In this document: in pieces, positions 50,401 to 63,696 of the stretch
Layout of the letters: each line of letters starts with the position of its first letter
Position numbering within the stretch: position 1 is the first letter of the stretch
Assembly: GCA_021397835.1 (NCBI GenBank)
Contig: JAJFZO010000234.1
Location: 1,135,001 to 1,199,000, forward strand
Length of the DNA: 64,000 nt
Direction of reading: 5' to 3'
Origin: Moringa oleifera
Taxonomy: Eukaryota > Streptophyta > Magnoliopsida > Brassicales > Moringaceae
Notes under the pieces: generated by a model
What the model was told of the DNA's origin: nothing
The model's input: only the letters and a program-made list of their open reading frames with translations
The model's database searches: none
Made by a program: the position numbers and the translations under genes

Positions 50401-53166
50401 ATGGATAAACCTTGGATGTTTGCTGATAGAAGATCAGAGGCATATGATGTAGGGGTGAATAACATTTTAGATTATGCTGTTTAGAATAGTGATAACGCTG
50501 AATTAGTTTGGTGTCCTTGTATTAAATGTGGCAACATGAAGCGTCATACCCTATATGAGATACGAAATCATTTATATGTATATGGAGTTAATAGCAACTA
50601 TCAAAACTGGATATGGCACGGAGAAAGCAGTATTGTTAGGTCTTCTACTAGTAAGAATGCTAAAGTTGTTAGGGAGGTAAAACGCATCGAAGCAGTTGAT
50701 AACACTGTAAAAATGGTACAATTGCAGAGTATGATAGTAATCCTAACCACTTTGAAAGATTACTTTGTGATGCTGAGAAACTTTTGTATTCTAGATCAGT
50801 GAAGTTTACTAAATTATTTGCTCTAGTTAAATTGTATAATTTAAAGGCAAAATATGGTTGATCCGATCAAAGCTTCAGTGATCTTTTAAATTTGATTGCC
50901 GAAATATTACCTGATAATAATGAAATTCCTACATCCATGTATGATGCCAAGAAAACATGAAATGCGTTAGGCATGGAGTATCAAAAGATTCATGCCTGTA
51001 CAAATGATTGCATATTATATCAGAAGGAGTTTCAGGATGACATTCAATGTCCAACTTGTGGACTTTCAAGATGGAAAGTAATGAAAAACGGTAACAAAAT
51101 AAAGATTGGTGTGCCTGCTAAGGTGTTATGGTATTTTCCACCAATATCAAGATTTAGAAGAATGTTCAAAAGTTCTAAAATATCAAAACACCTTACATGG
51201 CATTCAAATAAAAGGAAAATTGATGGTCAGTTGAGACATCCATCGGATACACCATCATGAAAACTGGTTGACTACATATGGCCAGAGTTTAGTTCAGAGC
51301 CAAGAAACTTAAGGCTTGCTATATCAGCAGATAGGATTAATCCGCATAGTACATTGAGTAGTCAATATAGTTGTTGGCCGATGATTATGGTGAACTATAA
51401 TTTAACGCCATGGTTAACAATGAAGAGAAAGTTCATGATGTTGACATTACTAATATCAGGTCTTAAACAACCTGGTAATGATATCGATGTCTACTTGGCT
51501 CCACTTATAGAAGACTTAAAAATGTTATGGGACACAGGTGTAAAAGTACATGATGCGTACCATAATGAGTCATTCAACTTGAAAGCTGTTTTATTATGGA
51601 CAATCAATGATTTTCCTGCATATGGTAATTTATCTGGTTGCACTGTTAAATGGTATTATGCTTGTCTTATCTATGTTGAGAACACCCAAGCTAGTTACTT
51701 AAAATATAGTAAAAAGATGTCACATGTTAGACACAGGAGATTCTTACCACGGCATCATCCTTACCGCATACAGAAAGAGGCCTTCGATGGTGAACAAGAA
51801 TTCAGAATTGCTCCCCAACCATTAAGCAGTGAAGAAGTCTTTCACAAAGTTTAATGTTTAGTAAATTCATGAGGAAAGTCATTATACTTTGCATGTTCTT
51901 CAATTTGTTATGCCAAAAGGTGGTGGATGTGTCAAAGTTAGATGGAATTCAAAATGAACTTGTCACAACACTTTGTTTGCTTGAGAAGTACTTTCCTCCT
52001 AGCTTTTTTGATATTATGGTCCATCTCACTGTTCATCTTATTAAAGAAGTAAAATTATGTGGTCCCGTGTATTTACGATGGATGTGCCTATTTAAAAGAT
52101 ACATGAAAGTGTTAAAGGGTTATGTTCGAAATCATAATAGACTTGAGGGTAGTATTGATGTGTTGTACATTACAGAAGAGGCATTAGAATTCTGTGTTGA
52201 CTATTTATCTGGTATGGATATTATTGGAATTCCCCCACGAAAGAATGTATTTGGTCATTCAACTCGGAGTGGAAAAGCTCTAACTAGTGAAACTATTGAG
52301 AAAGCTGATAATGTCCTCTTTCATCAAGCGCACTTGTATGTTTTGATGAATACGAGTGAAGTTCAACCATATATAAGGTAATTAAATTTTATGACTTATA
52401 GTTTATTATTATATGAAATAATATTTGAATTATTGTTTGATGATTTATTCTTAACATGCACTGAGCATACTTATTGTTGTCTAGACATTACATTTATTTT
52501 TAATATGGTTCATCTAATATATGTTATGATACAGATTGAGAATGAACTTTTATTATCTAATCATAATGTCTCATCAACACTATGATGGCTTGCCCATGTC
52601 CTTGATCCACAATAATCAAGTATCCTGGATATATCATCAACGGTTGTCGCTTTTCCATAAAGTAACGAGATAACTCAAGGATCCATCAAAATATTGGTGT
52701 CACTCTAGTTGCCAACACCATGCAAATGTCCAGTGCTAAGGATAAAAATCCAATATATGGTGATTTTTCATTCTATGGAGTTACATAAGAAATATGGGAA
52801 CTAGATTATACAATGTTCAGAGTTTCAGTTTTTAAATGTGATTGGATTGAGAATAGTAGCGGTGTTAAAGTTGATGATCTAAGAGTTGTGATAGTTGATC
52901 TCAATCGGATTGGACATAGGAATGATTAGTTTATATTGGCTTCACAAGCAAGACAAGTATTTTACATTGAAGATCCAATTGATGCCAAATGGTCTATAGA
53001 ACTGTCAACACCTCCACAAGACTATGATGAAGATGATGATTTGTGCGATATTAGTATGGAGCACATGTATTTTTGTAATAATTTGCCACCTGCTGATTTA
53101 TTTGACCAAATGGAAGAGCATCATCTTGCATATGCTCGAGACAATGATGAAGGATTATGGGTTTGA
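50401..53166 (+). pseudogene. CACTA TNP2-type transposase, decayed
   Basis: Starts MDKPWMFADRRSEAYDVGV with the transposase-associated domain (CPCIKCGN, RNHLYVYGVN, WIWHGES). The Transposase_21-type core follows: ALGMEYQKIHACTNDCILY, CPTCGLSRWKV, GVPAKVLWYFP, SADRINPH (conserved Asp kept, Gly changed to Arg), GNDIDVYLAPLIEDLK and LLWTINDFPAYGNLSG. A DUF4218-like part (FFDIMVHLTVHLI, YLRWMCLFKRYMKVLKGYV) and a DUF4216-like tail (ILASQARQVFYIEDPIDAKW) complete it. Disabling changes include TAG after DYAV (near 50483), TGG-to-TGA in YGWSD (near 50860) and after DTPS (51258), a break at 51852, and a stop before FILASQ. Family is certain; activity is unlikely. Confidence 0.92.
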
Positions 53167-53304
53167 GTATTTTTTAAGGTAGTAATCAATTACCTTATGT
53201 GTCAAAGTTACTCTATTTTTTATAATTTTATTTTATTTTTTTAATTTTATCATATTATATCATGTGTATATATATGATGCTAACCATATTTTGTTATTGT
53301 TTAT

Positions 53305-54820
53305 AGATTTGATGGATCCTTTTGAACACTAAAGTGAAGGCTCTCAAGGGCCCAACAAACGAGGTATCACCAGTATGCCTAAGATAATTAAGAGTCGTGC
53401 TTCCGAAGTTAAGCTTACGATCGAGGTAAATGATAAAGGTTAACCAATTGGGAGGAATGGCATCCAGTTCAATAGCTACATTGGGGTGGTGATACGTAAT
53501 ATGGTGCCTATAAATATCGTGAATTGGCACTCAGTAAGCATTGAAATGAAAAATAAGATTTGGGAGACAATATTGGTAAGTTAAATGAAACACAATGTGG
53601 TATTGCTTTTTAATTAGTTTATTGCTAATTAATTTGATTTGCACCAATCCACTTTTTTATAATATCTTGTAGGAGACATATGATATTGATGCAAGCATGA
53701 AAAGGTACGTACTTCAGTCTGCTGCAAACAAATGGAGGAACTTTAAGACCAATCTTACATCAAAGCACATATTCCCTCACATTGATAATTTGAAATTTCT
53801 ATCATTTCCACCTGAATAATGTAGCAGTGTTATAGATGTTGGGGTGTGCCAGGAATTTATGAACTCTCGTATAACAGAAGAGTTCAGGTATATTTATAGT
53901 TAGTAAAGTATTTGTTTATACAATTTTCTCCAAATGTTGATGTGTATTGATCTTACAGCAAAAGAGACAAATAGCAAAAGAGAAAAGAAAGAAGAATGTA
54001 TACGATCATCATCTATCTAGAACGGGATTTGTAGGGCTGGAGAGTGAACTTGTAAGTTTTTTTTTTCATTTATTATGTTTATAATTGATAATATTTTCAT
54101 TTGGTAGTACGTTTTAAAATCTAACATGTTCACTCTTTATATTAAAAAAAGAAACAAGCATTGGGTAGCGATGCTCAAATTAATCGTGCCTTATTGTGGA
54201 AAGCTTCACGACAAAATAAAAGGAAGAATATGTGAATAATGCGAGCCGACTGTGTGGGGAAAGAATTGTAAGTGTAGTTCAACTTTTTTCTAGCATTTAT
54301 AGTAATAAATTTCATGTTTATTGATTAATTTTATTATAACATTGTAAGATGAGTTGATGACACAGAGCACATAGGATAAATTTACAAACTTCAGTCTAGA
54401 AGATGTACTGACGAAAGCTCTTGGTACACCTGAGCACCTCGGACGAATTAGAGGTCAAGGACCTGGGGTAACTATCACATGTTATTTTGGGAAGCCCAAA
54501 AAGTTGAATGTCCCTCAAGGTATGCAATTAGATCAACAACAATTGGTAGAGATGATAAGGTGGTTCACAGAGCATAAAGAAGTTTTGACAAACATTGTTG
54601 TGAACAAAAATGATGATGTCCAGCAAGAAAAATCTACAATGCAATTTAATTCGAGTAAAGCTAGCAACAATATAACTGGATTATTAGAGGAAGAAGAATA
54701 TCCAATACTTCAATCACCTATGCTAGTCATACCACCAGCACCTGCACCTATACTGTCACCACACGACAACAAAGTATGTTACATGTTATTAGATGTGATA
54801 TTAATAATATTACGAACATA
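53305..54820 (+). pseudogene. CACTA second gene, Transposase_24-like part
   Basis: Multi-exon coding remains of the plant Transposase_24 type: RGITSMPKIIKSRASEVKL, GVVIRNMVPINIVNWHSV, KIWETIL, then KRYVLQSAANKWRNFKT, RTGFVGLESEL, FSLEDVLTKALGTPEHLGR and MQLDQQQLVEMIRWFTEHKE. Intron-like AT-rich gaps with GT/AG borders separate them. Stops occur after FEH and in place of the Gln before PIGRNG. In this superfamily such a region is commonly joined to a C-terminal Ulp1 domain, so this and the next entry are probably one gene. Confidence 0.82.
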
Positions 54821-54869
54821 ACTTCTGTTCTTTTGGATCATTATAGTGTGAGCCATGCCATATGTTCAT

Positions 54870-56392
54870 CCAGTCATCAAACTACATAGTGGCAAGTGGG
54901 GGTATCTTCATGGATCATACTCCTAATCATATCATCCACAGGCGTCCATTATTTTCTAGTGATGCTCGGGTGATAGTGGACGTAGCTATTCACGGTGATG
55001 CACAGTTGCCTCGTCCTAACCCAGACGGTGGATTGACAAACGTTTTTTCTGCACTTGGTTTAGTTGTTGCTTGGCCTCGAGATTGGGTCATCGTTGGTAC
55101 ACATGAGGTAATGTTTTTGGTAATATATTTTATAAAGTCAACCTATTATTGTCAACTAAGTTTGCAAAATTTTTTCAGCTATCGACTATAAAGCAACAAG
55201 GTAAGTTACCAGTTAAGAAAGCACCAACATTGACAAAACCACAATCATCACAACAAGTATCTTCCGTTGGGCCACCACAAGGATTATAGAAGATGTATAA
55301 TTATGTAAATAAGGTGATGGCACCTGATGAAGCAATACACATACCTTTTACTGAAGTCTTTGCTTCTGATGGACATGTATTTGTGGCTCGAGAAGATATC
55401 ATGCAATTTTGTCACATGGAAGAGCTAAGTGTCACCATTATTCAGGCTTACATTGTGTACATATGTCTTTTGAATTTTTATTTGGTTATTATTATTTGGC
55501 TAAACATATTTATATTTTTTTTACTCTTTATTATTTCAGTAAACTTTATACAGATTTAGTTGCACTTGGCTTGAGAAAGTATTTTGTATTTGCTGATCCA
55601 TCAACATTGTCATATGGAATGTCTATAAGTATAGACACTCAAGCTCGTCACCTAGCCAATAGAATGATAGATCCATCTGACGAAGAAATAGTGATATTTC
55701 CTTATAACTTGAGGTAAGTTATAATACTAGTTAAAATTATTAATAGTTTTGTTCGTAATATTTTTTATATTTATTTTTTCATAATGTAGGCAGCACTGGT
55801 TGTTGGTGGTTGTCGAGCCTCGTAATTTTATGTACAGTATTTTTGATCCTTTGAACCATGGTTCTCGTCAAGAACTAGATCAACTTATGTCCACGTAAGT
55901 GAAAATATTTTCATTTATGTTAGTATGTATTTTTTCTTACTCTTAAAAATATTGATTATTTTCTATTGGCAGTTCTTTTAAATTGTTTCAAGTTTTCAAA
56001 GAATCAAGCAATAGGTGCATTCCTAGGAGTATTCCTGCTAAGGTATGTATATTTAAACCTTTATGTGATGTTGGTTTTATTTATTTTGCAAAATATAACA
56101 ATTATAAATTTTTAATACAGTGTCCACATCAGCTTTCAAATATTGAGTGTGGATATTATATTATAAAATTTTTAAAGGACATCATTGATAGACGTGATAG
56201 AAATATCTTATATGAAAAAATGGTAAGTTTTTAAGCATCTACTTATGTAAATACTTAAGTAATTAATTGATGTGCTTATTAAAAATTTTAATTGGACTAA
56301 CTTTTTTTTCTGAAATATAGTTAGTGGACATAGATACTTACACCCAATCGGATATTGATGAAGTTAGAAAGGAGGTTAGACAATTTCTTTAG
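54870..56392 (+). pseudogene. CACTA Ulp1-like C48 cysteine protease part
   Basis: Begins with RVIVDVAIHGDAQLPRP and ALGLVVAWPRDWVIVGTHE, then a C48 (Ulp1/SENP-like) domain spread over several exons: VMAPDEAIHIPF, QHWLLVVVEPRNFMYSIF with His and the following Asp of FDPL, and CPHQLSNIECGYYIIKF with the expected catalytic Cys in ECGYY. The end reads VDIDTYTQSDIDEVRKEV then RQFL stop at 56392. Catalytic residues look intact, but a TAG near 55288 interrupts the frame. Ulp1-like domains are common passengers of plant CACTA and MULE elements. Confidence 0.83.
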
Positions 56393-56783
56393 AGTGCCAT
56401 ATTAGAAAGTTGAACCTTGAAGATTTTTGTACACATGACCATTATTGAATTTATATAGTTGAATTTTTAGGATTGCGTAATATTTTAACTCATGTATTGT
56501 ACATATATAGTTCAATTATAACATCAAACTTTAGTAATCTTTTGTTTTATTTATCTCTCATTACTTTTTTGGATTAGATTATTTTAAGTGTTTCCAAATA
56601 TGAAAGAAGTAATGATGATCTCTATTAGAATGGTATTGAATTGTATAACATAAAAATTTTGGTTGCATATTGTGAAAAATTGTATTGATGTTTATGGATG
56701 ATGTGGAAGCAGGTTTTGGATAATTTAAATATATATATATTTTTATTTATTTTGAAATAAATACAAAAAATACCTTTAATGAC

Positions 56784-57050
56784 TTTTTAATGACAGTTTT
56801 ATAGAAACTATCATTAAAAGGGCCCCCTTTAATGACAGTTCTGTTGGAACTGTCATCAAAGGGTCCCCCCTTTAACGACAGTTCCATTTGGACTGTCATT
56901 AAAAAGGTCACTCCTTTAACGACAGTTTCAATAGAACTGTCATTAAAAGGTAATGCTTTCAATGACAGTTCTATAACTGTCATTAAAACTTCTTTCCTTT
57001 GATGACATGAACAAAGATGATAGTTTTACAACTGTCATTAAAGCTTTTAT
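56784..57050. repeat. 3' palindromic subterminal repeats of CACTA element
   Basis: Six hairpin units of about 35-45 bp with stems TTTAAYGACAGTT / AACTGTCRTTAAA, beginning near 56786, 56827, 56870, 56913, 56956 and 56997. They are spaced 40-44 bp apart and stop about 10 bp before the terminus. Compared with the 5' units, the stem core is GACAGTT instead of GCCAGTT. Confidence 0.9.
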
Positions 57051-57061
57051 TTGTAATAGTG
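57047..57061 (-). mobile_element. CACTA 3' terminal inverted repeat
   Basis: Read from the right, the terminus begins CACTATTACAAATAAAAG, the expected CACTA signature directly followed by the subterminal hairpins. Ycf2 sequence starts at 57062. Confidence 0.85.
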
Positions 57062-60000
57062 TGGAGGAAGTGGATCGAAAAAAAGAGGGATTCTAGTTAT
57101 AAGACATCTAATGAAACCGTCGCTGGAATTATAAGACATATAATGAAACTGTTGCTAGAATTGATATCTCATTCAAAGAGAAAGATATAAAATATCTAGA
57201 GTTTCTTTTTGTATATTATATGGACGATCTGATCCGCAAGGGCCATGATTGGGAATTATTTGATCTTTCTCTGAGTAATGGGTGAAATATAATCAACTTG
57301 AATTCAGGAAAACTATTCGAAGTCTTGGTGAAAGATGGGATTTGTTATCTCATGTTTGCTTTTCGTGAAAAAATACCAATTGAAGTGGAGGGTTTCTTCA
57401 AACAATAAGGAGCTGGGTCAACTAATTAATCAAATGATATTGAGCATGTTTCCTATCTCTTCTCAAGAAAACAATAGGTTATTTCTTTGTAAAATTGTGC
57501 TCAATTTCATATTTGGCAATTCCACCAAGATCTCTTCATTAATTAGGGGAAGAATCCATGCGAATCATATTTTTTGAGGAACATATCGAGAGAGAATTAG
57601 ATTTGGTTAAACAATGTGTGGTTGGTAAACAAGGATCGATTTTTTAGCAAGGTACGAAATGTATCATCAAATATTCAATATGGTTCCACAAGATCTAGTT
57701 TCGTTCAAGTAACAGATTCTAGCCAATTAAAAGGATCTTTTGATCAATTCAAAGATCATTTCAATTCCATTAGTAATAAGGATTCGGAATATTACACATT
57801 GATCAATCAAAAAGAGATTCAATAATTAAAAAAAAAAAGATCGATTCTTTAGGATCCTTCCTTTCTTCAAACTGAATGAATAGAGATAGAATCAAACCAA
57901 TTCCCTAAATACTTTTCTAAATATTCCTCAATGCCCCAGCTATTCACGGCACGTGAGAAACAGATGAATAATTATCTGTTTTCCAAAGAAATCAAAGAAT
58001 TTCTTGGGAATCTTACAAGACCCACTCGTTCTTTTTCCTCTGATAGATGGTTAGAACTTCATCTGGGTTTGAATGCTATTGAGAGGTCCATTAGAGATCA
58101 GAAATTGTTGAAAAAAGAACAAGATGTTTCATTTGTCCCTTCCAGGCGATCTAAAAATAAAGAAATAGTTAATGTATCCAAGATAATTATGTATTTACAA
58201 AATACCGTCTCAATTCATCCTATTTCATCATATTTGGGATGTGATATGGTTCCGAAGGATGAACTAGATATGGATAGTTCCAATAAGATTTCATTCTTGA
58301 ACAAAAATCTATTTTTTGATTTATTTCATCTATTCCATGACTAGAACAGGGAGGTACACTTACACCACGATTTTGAATCAGAAAAGAGAGTTCAAGAAAT
58401 GGCAGATCTATTCACTCTATCAATAACCAAGCCGGATCTAGTGTATCATAAAGAAGTTGCCTTCTCTATTGATTCCTATGTTTTGGATCAAAAACAATTC
58501 TTGAATAAGGTATTTAACCCCAGGGATGAATCGAAAAAGAAATCTTTATTGGTTCTACCTCTTATTTTTTATGAAGAAAATGAATCTTTTGATCGAAGGA
58601 TCAGAAAAAAAATGGGTTCGGATCTCCTGCAAGAATGATTTGGAAGATCCAAAACCAAAAATATTGGTATTTGCTAGCAACAGCATAATGGAGGCAGTCA
58701 ATCAATAGAGATTGATTTGAAATTTGATTCAAATCCAAAAAGCACCTATGGAAGAAATGTATTGAATCGATTGTTTTTAATGAATAGATCCAATCATAAC
58801 TTCGAATATGGAATTCAAAGGGATCAAATAGGAAATGATACTCTGAATCATAGAACTATAATGAAATATGCGATCAACCAACATTTATTGAATTTGAAAA
58901 AAAGTCAGAAGTAATGGTTCGATCCTCTTATTTTTCTTTCTCGAACTGAGAGATCCATAAATGGGAATTTTATTGCATATAGATACAAATGGTCCAATGG
59001 GAGCAAGAATTTCCAAGAGCATTTGGAACATTTCGTTTCTAAGCAGAAGAATCGTTTTCAAGTAATGTTCAATCGATTACATGTTAATCAATATTCGATT
59101 GATTGGTCTGAGGTTATTAACAAAAAAGATTTGTCTAAGTCACTTCGTTTCTTTTTGTCTAAGTTACTTCTCTTTTTGTCTAACTCACTTCATTTTCTCT
59201 TTGTGAGTTTCAAGAATATCCCCATTCATAGGTTTAAGATCTATATGTATGAATTGAAAGGTCCAAACGATCAACTTTGCAATCAGTTGTTAGAATCAAT
59301 AAGTCTGCAAATCATTCATTTGGATGATCATAATACTTCTAAAAAATCAAAATTCTTGATCAATGGAGGATCAATATCACCATTTTTGTTCAATAAAATA
59401 CCAAACTAGATGACTGACTCATTCCATACTAGAAAGAATAGCAGAAAATATTTTTATAACACGGATTCCTATTTCTTAATGATATCCCATGATCAAGACA
59501 ATTGGCTAATCCCATGAAACCATTTCATAGAAGTTCATTGATATCTACTTTTTATAAAGCAAATCAACTTTGATTCTTGAATAATCCACATCACTTCTAC
59601 TTCTATTGTAACAAAAGATTTTCTTTTTATGTGGAAAAGGCCCCTATCAATAATTATGGTTTTATGTATGGAAAATTCCTCAATACCTTGTTCATTCGTA
59701 AAAAATATATTTTCTTTGTGTGGTGGTACAAAAAAAACATGCTTTTGTGGAGAGAGATACTATTTCACCTTCACAATCGAGTCGCAGGTATCTAAAATAT
59801 TCATATCTAAGGATTTTCCATAAAATGGTCACGAAAGGTATAACTTGTACAAATCTTTTCATTTTGCAATTCGATCCAATCCATTAGTTCATAGAGTTAT
59901 TTACTCGATTGCAAATATTTCTATAACACCTCTAATAGAAGGAAAAATAGTCAATTTTGAAAGAAATATTGTCAACCTATTTCAGATATGAATCTATCTG

Positions 60001-63000
60001 ATTCAGAAGAGAAGAACTTGCATCAGTATCTCAATTTCAATTCAAACATGGGTTTGATTCACACTCCCTATTTTGAGAAATATTTACCATCTGAAAAGAG
60101 GAAAAAATGGAATCTTTGTCTAAAGAAATGCATTAAGAAAGGCTAGATGGATAGAAACTTTCAACGAGATAGTGCTTTTTCAACTCTCTCAAAATGGAAT
60201 CTATTCCAAACGTATATGCCATGGTTCCTCACTTCGATAGGGTACAAATATCTATATTGATATTTTTAGATATTTTTTCAAGCCTATTGCTAATACTAAG
60301 TAGCAATCAAAAATTTGAATCCATTTTTCATGACATTATGCATGGATCATATACATCATGGCGCATTCTTCAAAAAAAATTATGTCTTTCGTAATGGAAT
60401 CTGATAACTAAGATTTCAAGTAACTGTTTACATAATCTTTCTCTATCTAAAGAATCTCTTTCTAGTTGCTCTAGGACAATTAGGAGATTCTCTAGAAGAA
60501 ATAAGAGGTTCTAGCGGCAACATGCTATAGGGTGGTGATCCTGCTTATGGGGTTAAATCAATACGTTCTAAGAAGAAATATTTGAATATCAGTTTCATCG
60601 ATATCATAAGTATCATACCAAATCCCATCAATCGAATCACTTTTTCCAGAAAATATGAGAATCTAAGTCATACAAGTAAAGAGGTCTAGTCATTGATAAG
60701 AAGAAAAAAAGTGAGCAGTGATTAGATTGATGATAAAATAAAATCCTGGGTCGCAAACAGTGATTCGATTGATGATAAAGAAAGAGAATTCTCAGTTCAG
60801 TTCTCCACCTTAATGGTAGAAAAAAGGATTAATCAAATTTTATTGAGTCAGACTCATAATGATTGAACAACTAGGAACAATTTACTTATGATACTTAGTT
60901 GACATTGATAAAAAGTATCTAATGAATTATGAGTTCAATACATCCTGTTTAGTAGAAAGATGGATATTCCTTGCTCATTATCAAACAATCACTTATTCAC
61001 AAACTTCATGTGGGGCTAATAGTTTTCATTTCCCATCTCATGAAAAATCCTTTTCACTCCGCTTAGCCCTATTCCCTTCTAGGGGTTTAGTGATAGGTTC
61101 TATAGGAACCAGATGATCCTATTTGGTCAAATACCTAGCGACAAACTCCTATGTTCCTTTGATTACTGTATTTCTGAATAAGTTCTTGGATAACAAGTCG
61201 AAAGGTTTTCTTTTTGATGATATCGATATTGATGATAGTAATGATATTGACGCTAGTGACGATATTGGTGCTAGTAATGATATTGATGATAGTGATGATA
61301 TCAGTCGTGAACTTGATATGGAACTGCAGCTTCTAACTATGATGAATGCACTAACTATGGATATGATGTCGAAAATAGACCAATTTTATATCACCCTTCA
61401 ATTCGAATTAGCAAAAGCAATGTCTCCTTGCATAATATGGATTCCAAAAATTCATGATCTGTATGTGAATGAGTTGAATTACTTATCCCTCGGTCTATTA
61501 ATGAACTCTCTCTTTAGGGATTGTGAAAGATGTTCCACTAGAAATATTCTTGTTATTGCTTCTACTCATATTCCCCAAAAAGTGGATTCTACTCTAATAG
61601 CCCCGAATAAATTAAATACATGTATTAAAATACAAAGGCTTCTTATTCCACAATAACAAAAGCACTTTTTCGTTTTTTCATATACTAAAGGATTTCACTT
61701 GGAAAAGAAAATGTTCCATACTAATGGATTCGAGTCCACAACCATGGGGTCTAATGCACGAGATCTTGTAGTACTTACCAATGAGGCCCTATCGATTAGT
61801 ATTACGCAGAAGAAATCAATTATAGACACTAATACAATTAGATATACTCTTCATAGACAAACTTGGGATTTGCAATCCCAGGTAAAATCGGTTCAGGATC
61901 ATGGGATTCTTTTTTATCAGATAGGAAGGGTTGTTGCACAAAATGTACTTCTAAGTAATTGCCCATAGATCTTATATCTATCTATATGAAGAAGAAATCA
62001 TGTAACGAAGAGGATACTTGTTTGTACAAATGGTACTTCGAACTTGGAACGAGCATGAAGAAATTAACGATACTCCTTTATCTTTTGAGTTGTTCTATCG
62101 GATCGATCGCTCAAGACCTTTGGTGTCTACCTGGACTCGATGAAAAAAATGGGATCACTTCTTATGGATTCATTGAGGATGATTCTAATCTAGTTCATGG
62201 CTATTAAAAGTAGAAGGCGCTCTGATGGGATCCTCATGGACAGAAAAAGATTGCAGTCGGTTTGATAATGATCGAGTGACATTGCTTTTTTAATCCGAAC
62301 CAAGGAATCCCTTATATATAATGCAAAATAGATCTTGTTCTATCGTTGATAAGAGATTTTTCTATGAAAAATACAAATCAGAGTTTGAAGAAGGGAAATT
62401 GAAGGAGTTCTTGACCCACAACACATAAAAGAGGATTTATTCAATCACACAGTTTAGGTTCCTAGAATATGGCACCTTTGGAGCTTTCTATTTGATTATA
62501 TCAAAAGGCCCAATGAATTGGGATTTCTCTATTAGGCCAGGTCATTTCAAGGCAAGTGGATCATTTATGATGAAAAGGATGAGCTTCAAGCAAATGATTC
62601 GGAGTTCTTGTAGAGTGGAACCATGCAGTAGCAGACACGATATAGATCTTCCAAAGAACAAGGCTTTTTTCGAATAAGCCAATTCATTTAAGACCCTATG
62701 GATCCACTATTTTCCTATTCAAAGATCAGCCTTTGATCCCTATGTTTTCACATTAAGAATTTTTTGCAAATGAAGAGATGTCAAATGGGCTTCTTACTTC
62801 CCAAACAGGTCCTCCTACATCTATATATAAACGCTGGTTTATTAAGAATACAAAAGAAAAGCACTTCGAATTGTTGATTCATCGCCAGAGACGGCTTAGA
62901 ACCAATAGTTCATTATCTAATGGATTTTTTCGTTCTAATACTCCATCCGAGAGTTATCAGTATTTATGAAATCTGTTCCTATTTAATGGAACACTATTAG

Positions 63001-63118
63001 ATCAAATGACAAAGACATTATTAAGACAAAGATGGCATTTTCGAATGAAATGAAAATTGGATTCATGTAACAGGAGAAAGGTTTCCCATTACTTAGCCAG
63101 AAAGATATGTGGCCATGA
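57062..63118 (+). pseudogene. ycf2: ycf2 pseudogene, copy C, lacking its 5' end
   Basis: Begins abruptly after the CACTA terminus at W-R-K-W (about codon 170-180) and reads rightward: [26 protein letters not shown] (57616), [96 protein letters not shown], the [18 protein letters not shown] region with the Asp-rich repeat (61210-61310), [22 protein letters not shown] sequence, and KIGFM then stop near 63069, or QKDMWP stop at 63118. About 290 bp are deleted near 60430. Two Trp-to-stop changes (near 57475 and 57543) are shared with copy A. Confidence 0.95.
57099..57162 (+). repeat. 32-bp tandem duplication at start of ycf2 copy C
   Basis: 57099-57130 and 57131-57162 are adjacent 32-bp copies (each starting ATAAGACAT and ending GAATT) with four mismatches. 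Copy A has a single unit. Older than the perfect 82-bp duplication in atpA, judged by divergence. Confidence 0.9.
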
Positions 63119-63156
63119 AATAGGGATTAAGTGGAATAGAATTGACTGGGTGGTAG

Positions 63157-63696
<540 letters not shown>

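Larger units (their letters stand above)
48983..57061 (+). mobile_element. CACTA (En/Spm) DNA transposon, 5' terminus not found
   Basis: The element has palindromic subterminal repeats at both ends, a TNP2-type transposase, a Transposase_24/Ulp1 gene, and a 3' terminus ending TTTGTAATAGTG (TAGTG being CACTA reversed) at 57061. The next bases, TGG, could be a 3-bp target duplication inside ycf2 (codons for W-R-K-W). The left limit is the first subterminal hairpin. A matching CACTATTACAAA start was not found anywhere from 46.9 to 49 kb, so the 5' end appears lost or diverged. Stops in both genes argue the copy is inactive. Confidence 0.85.
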
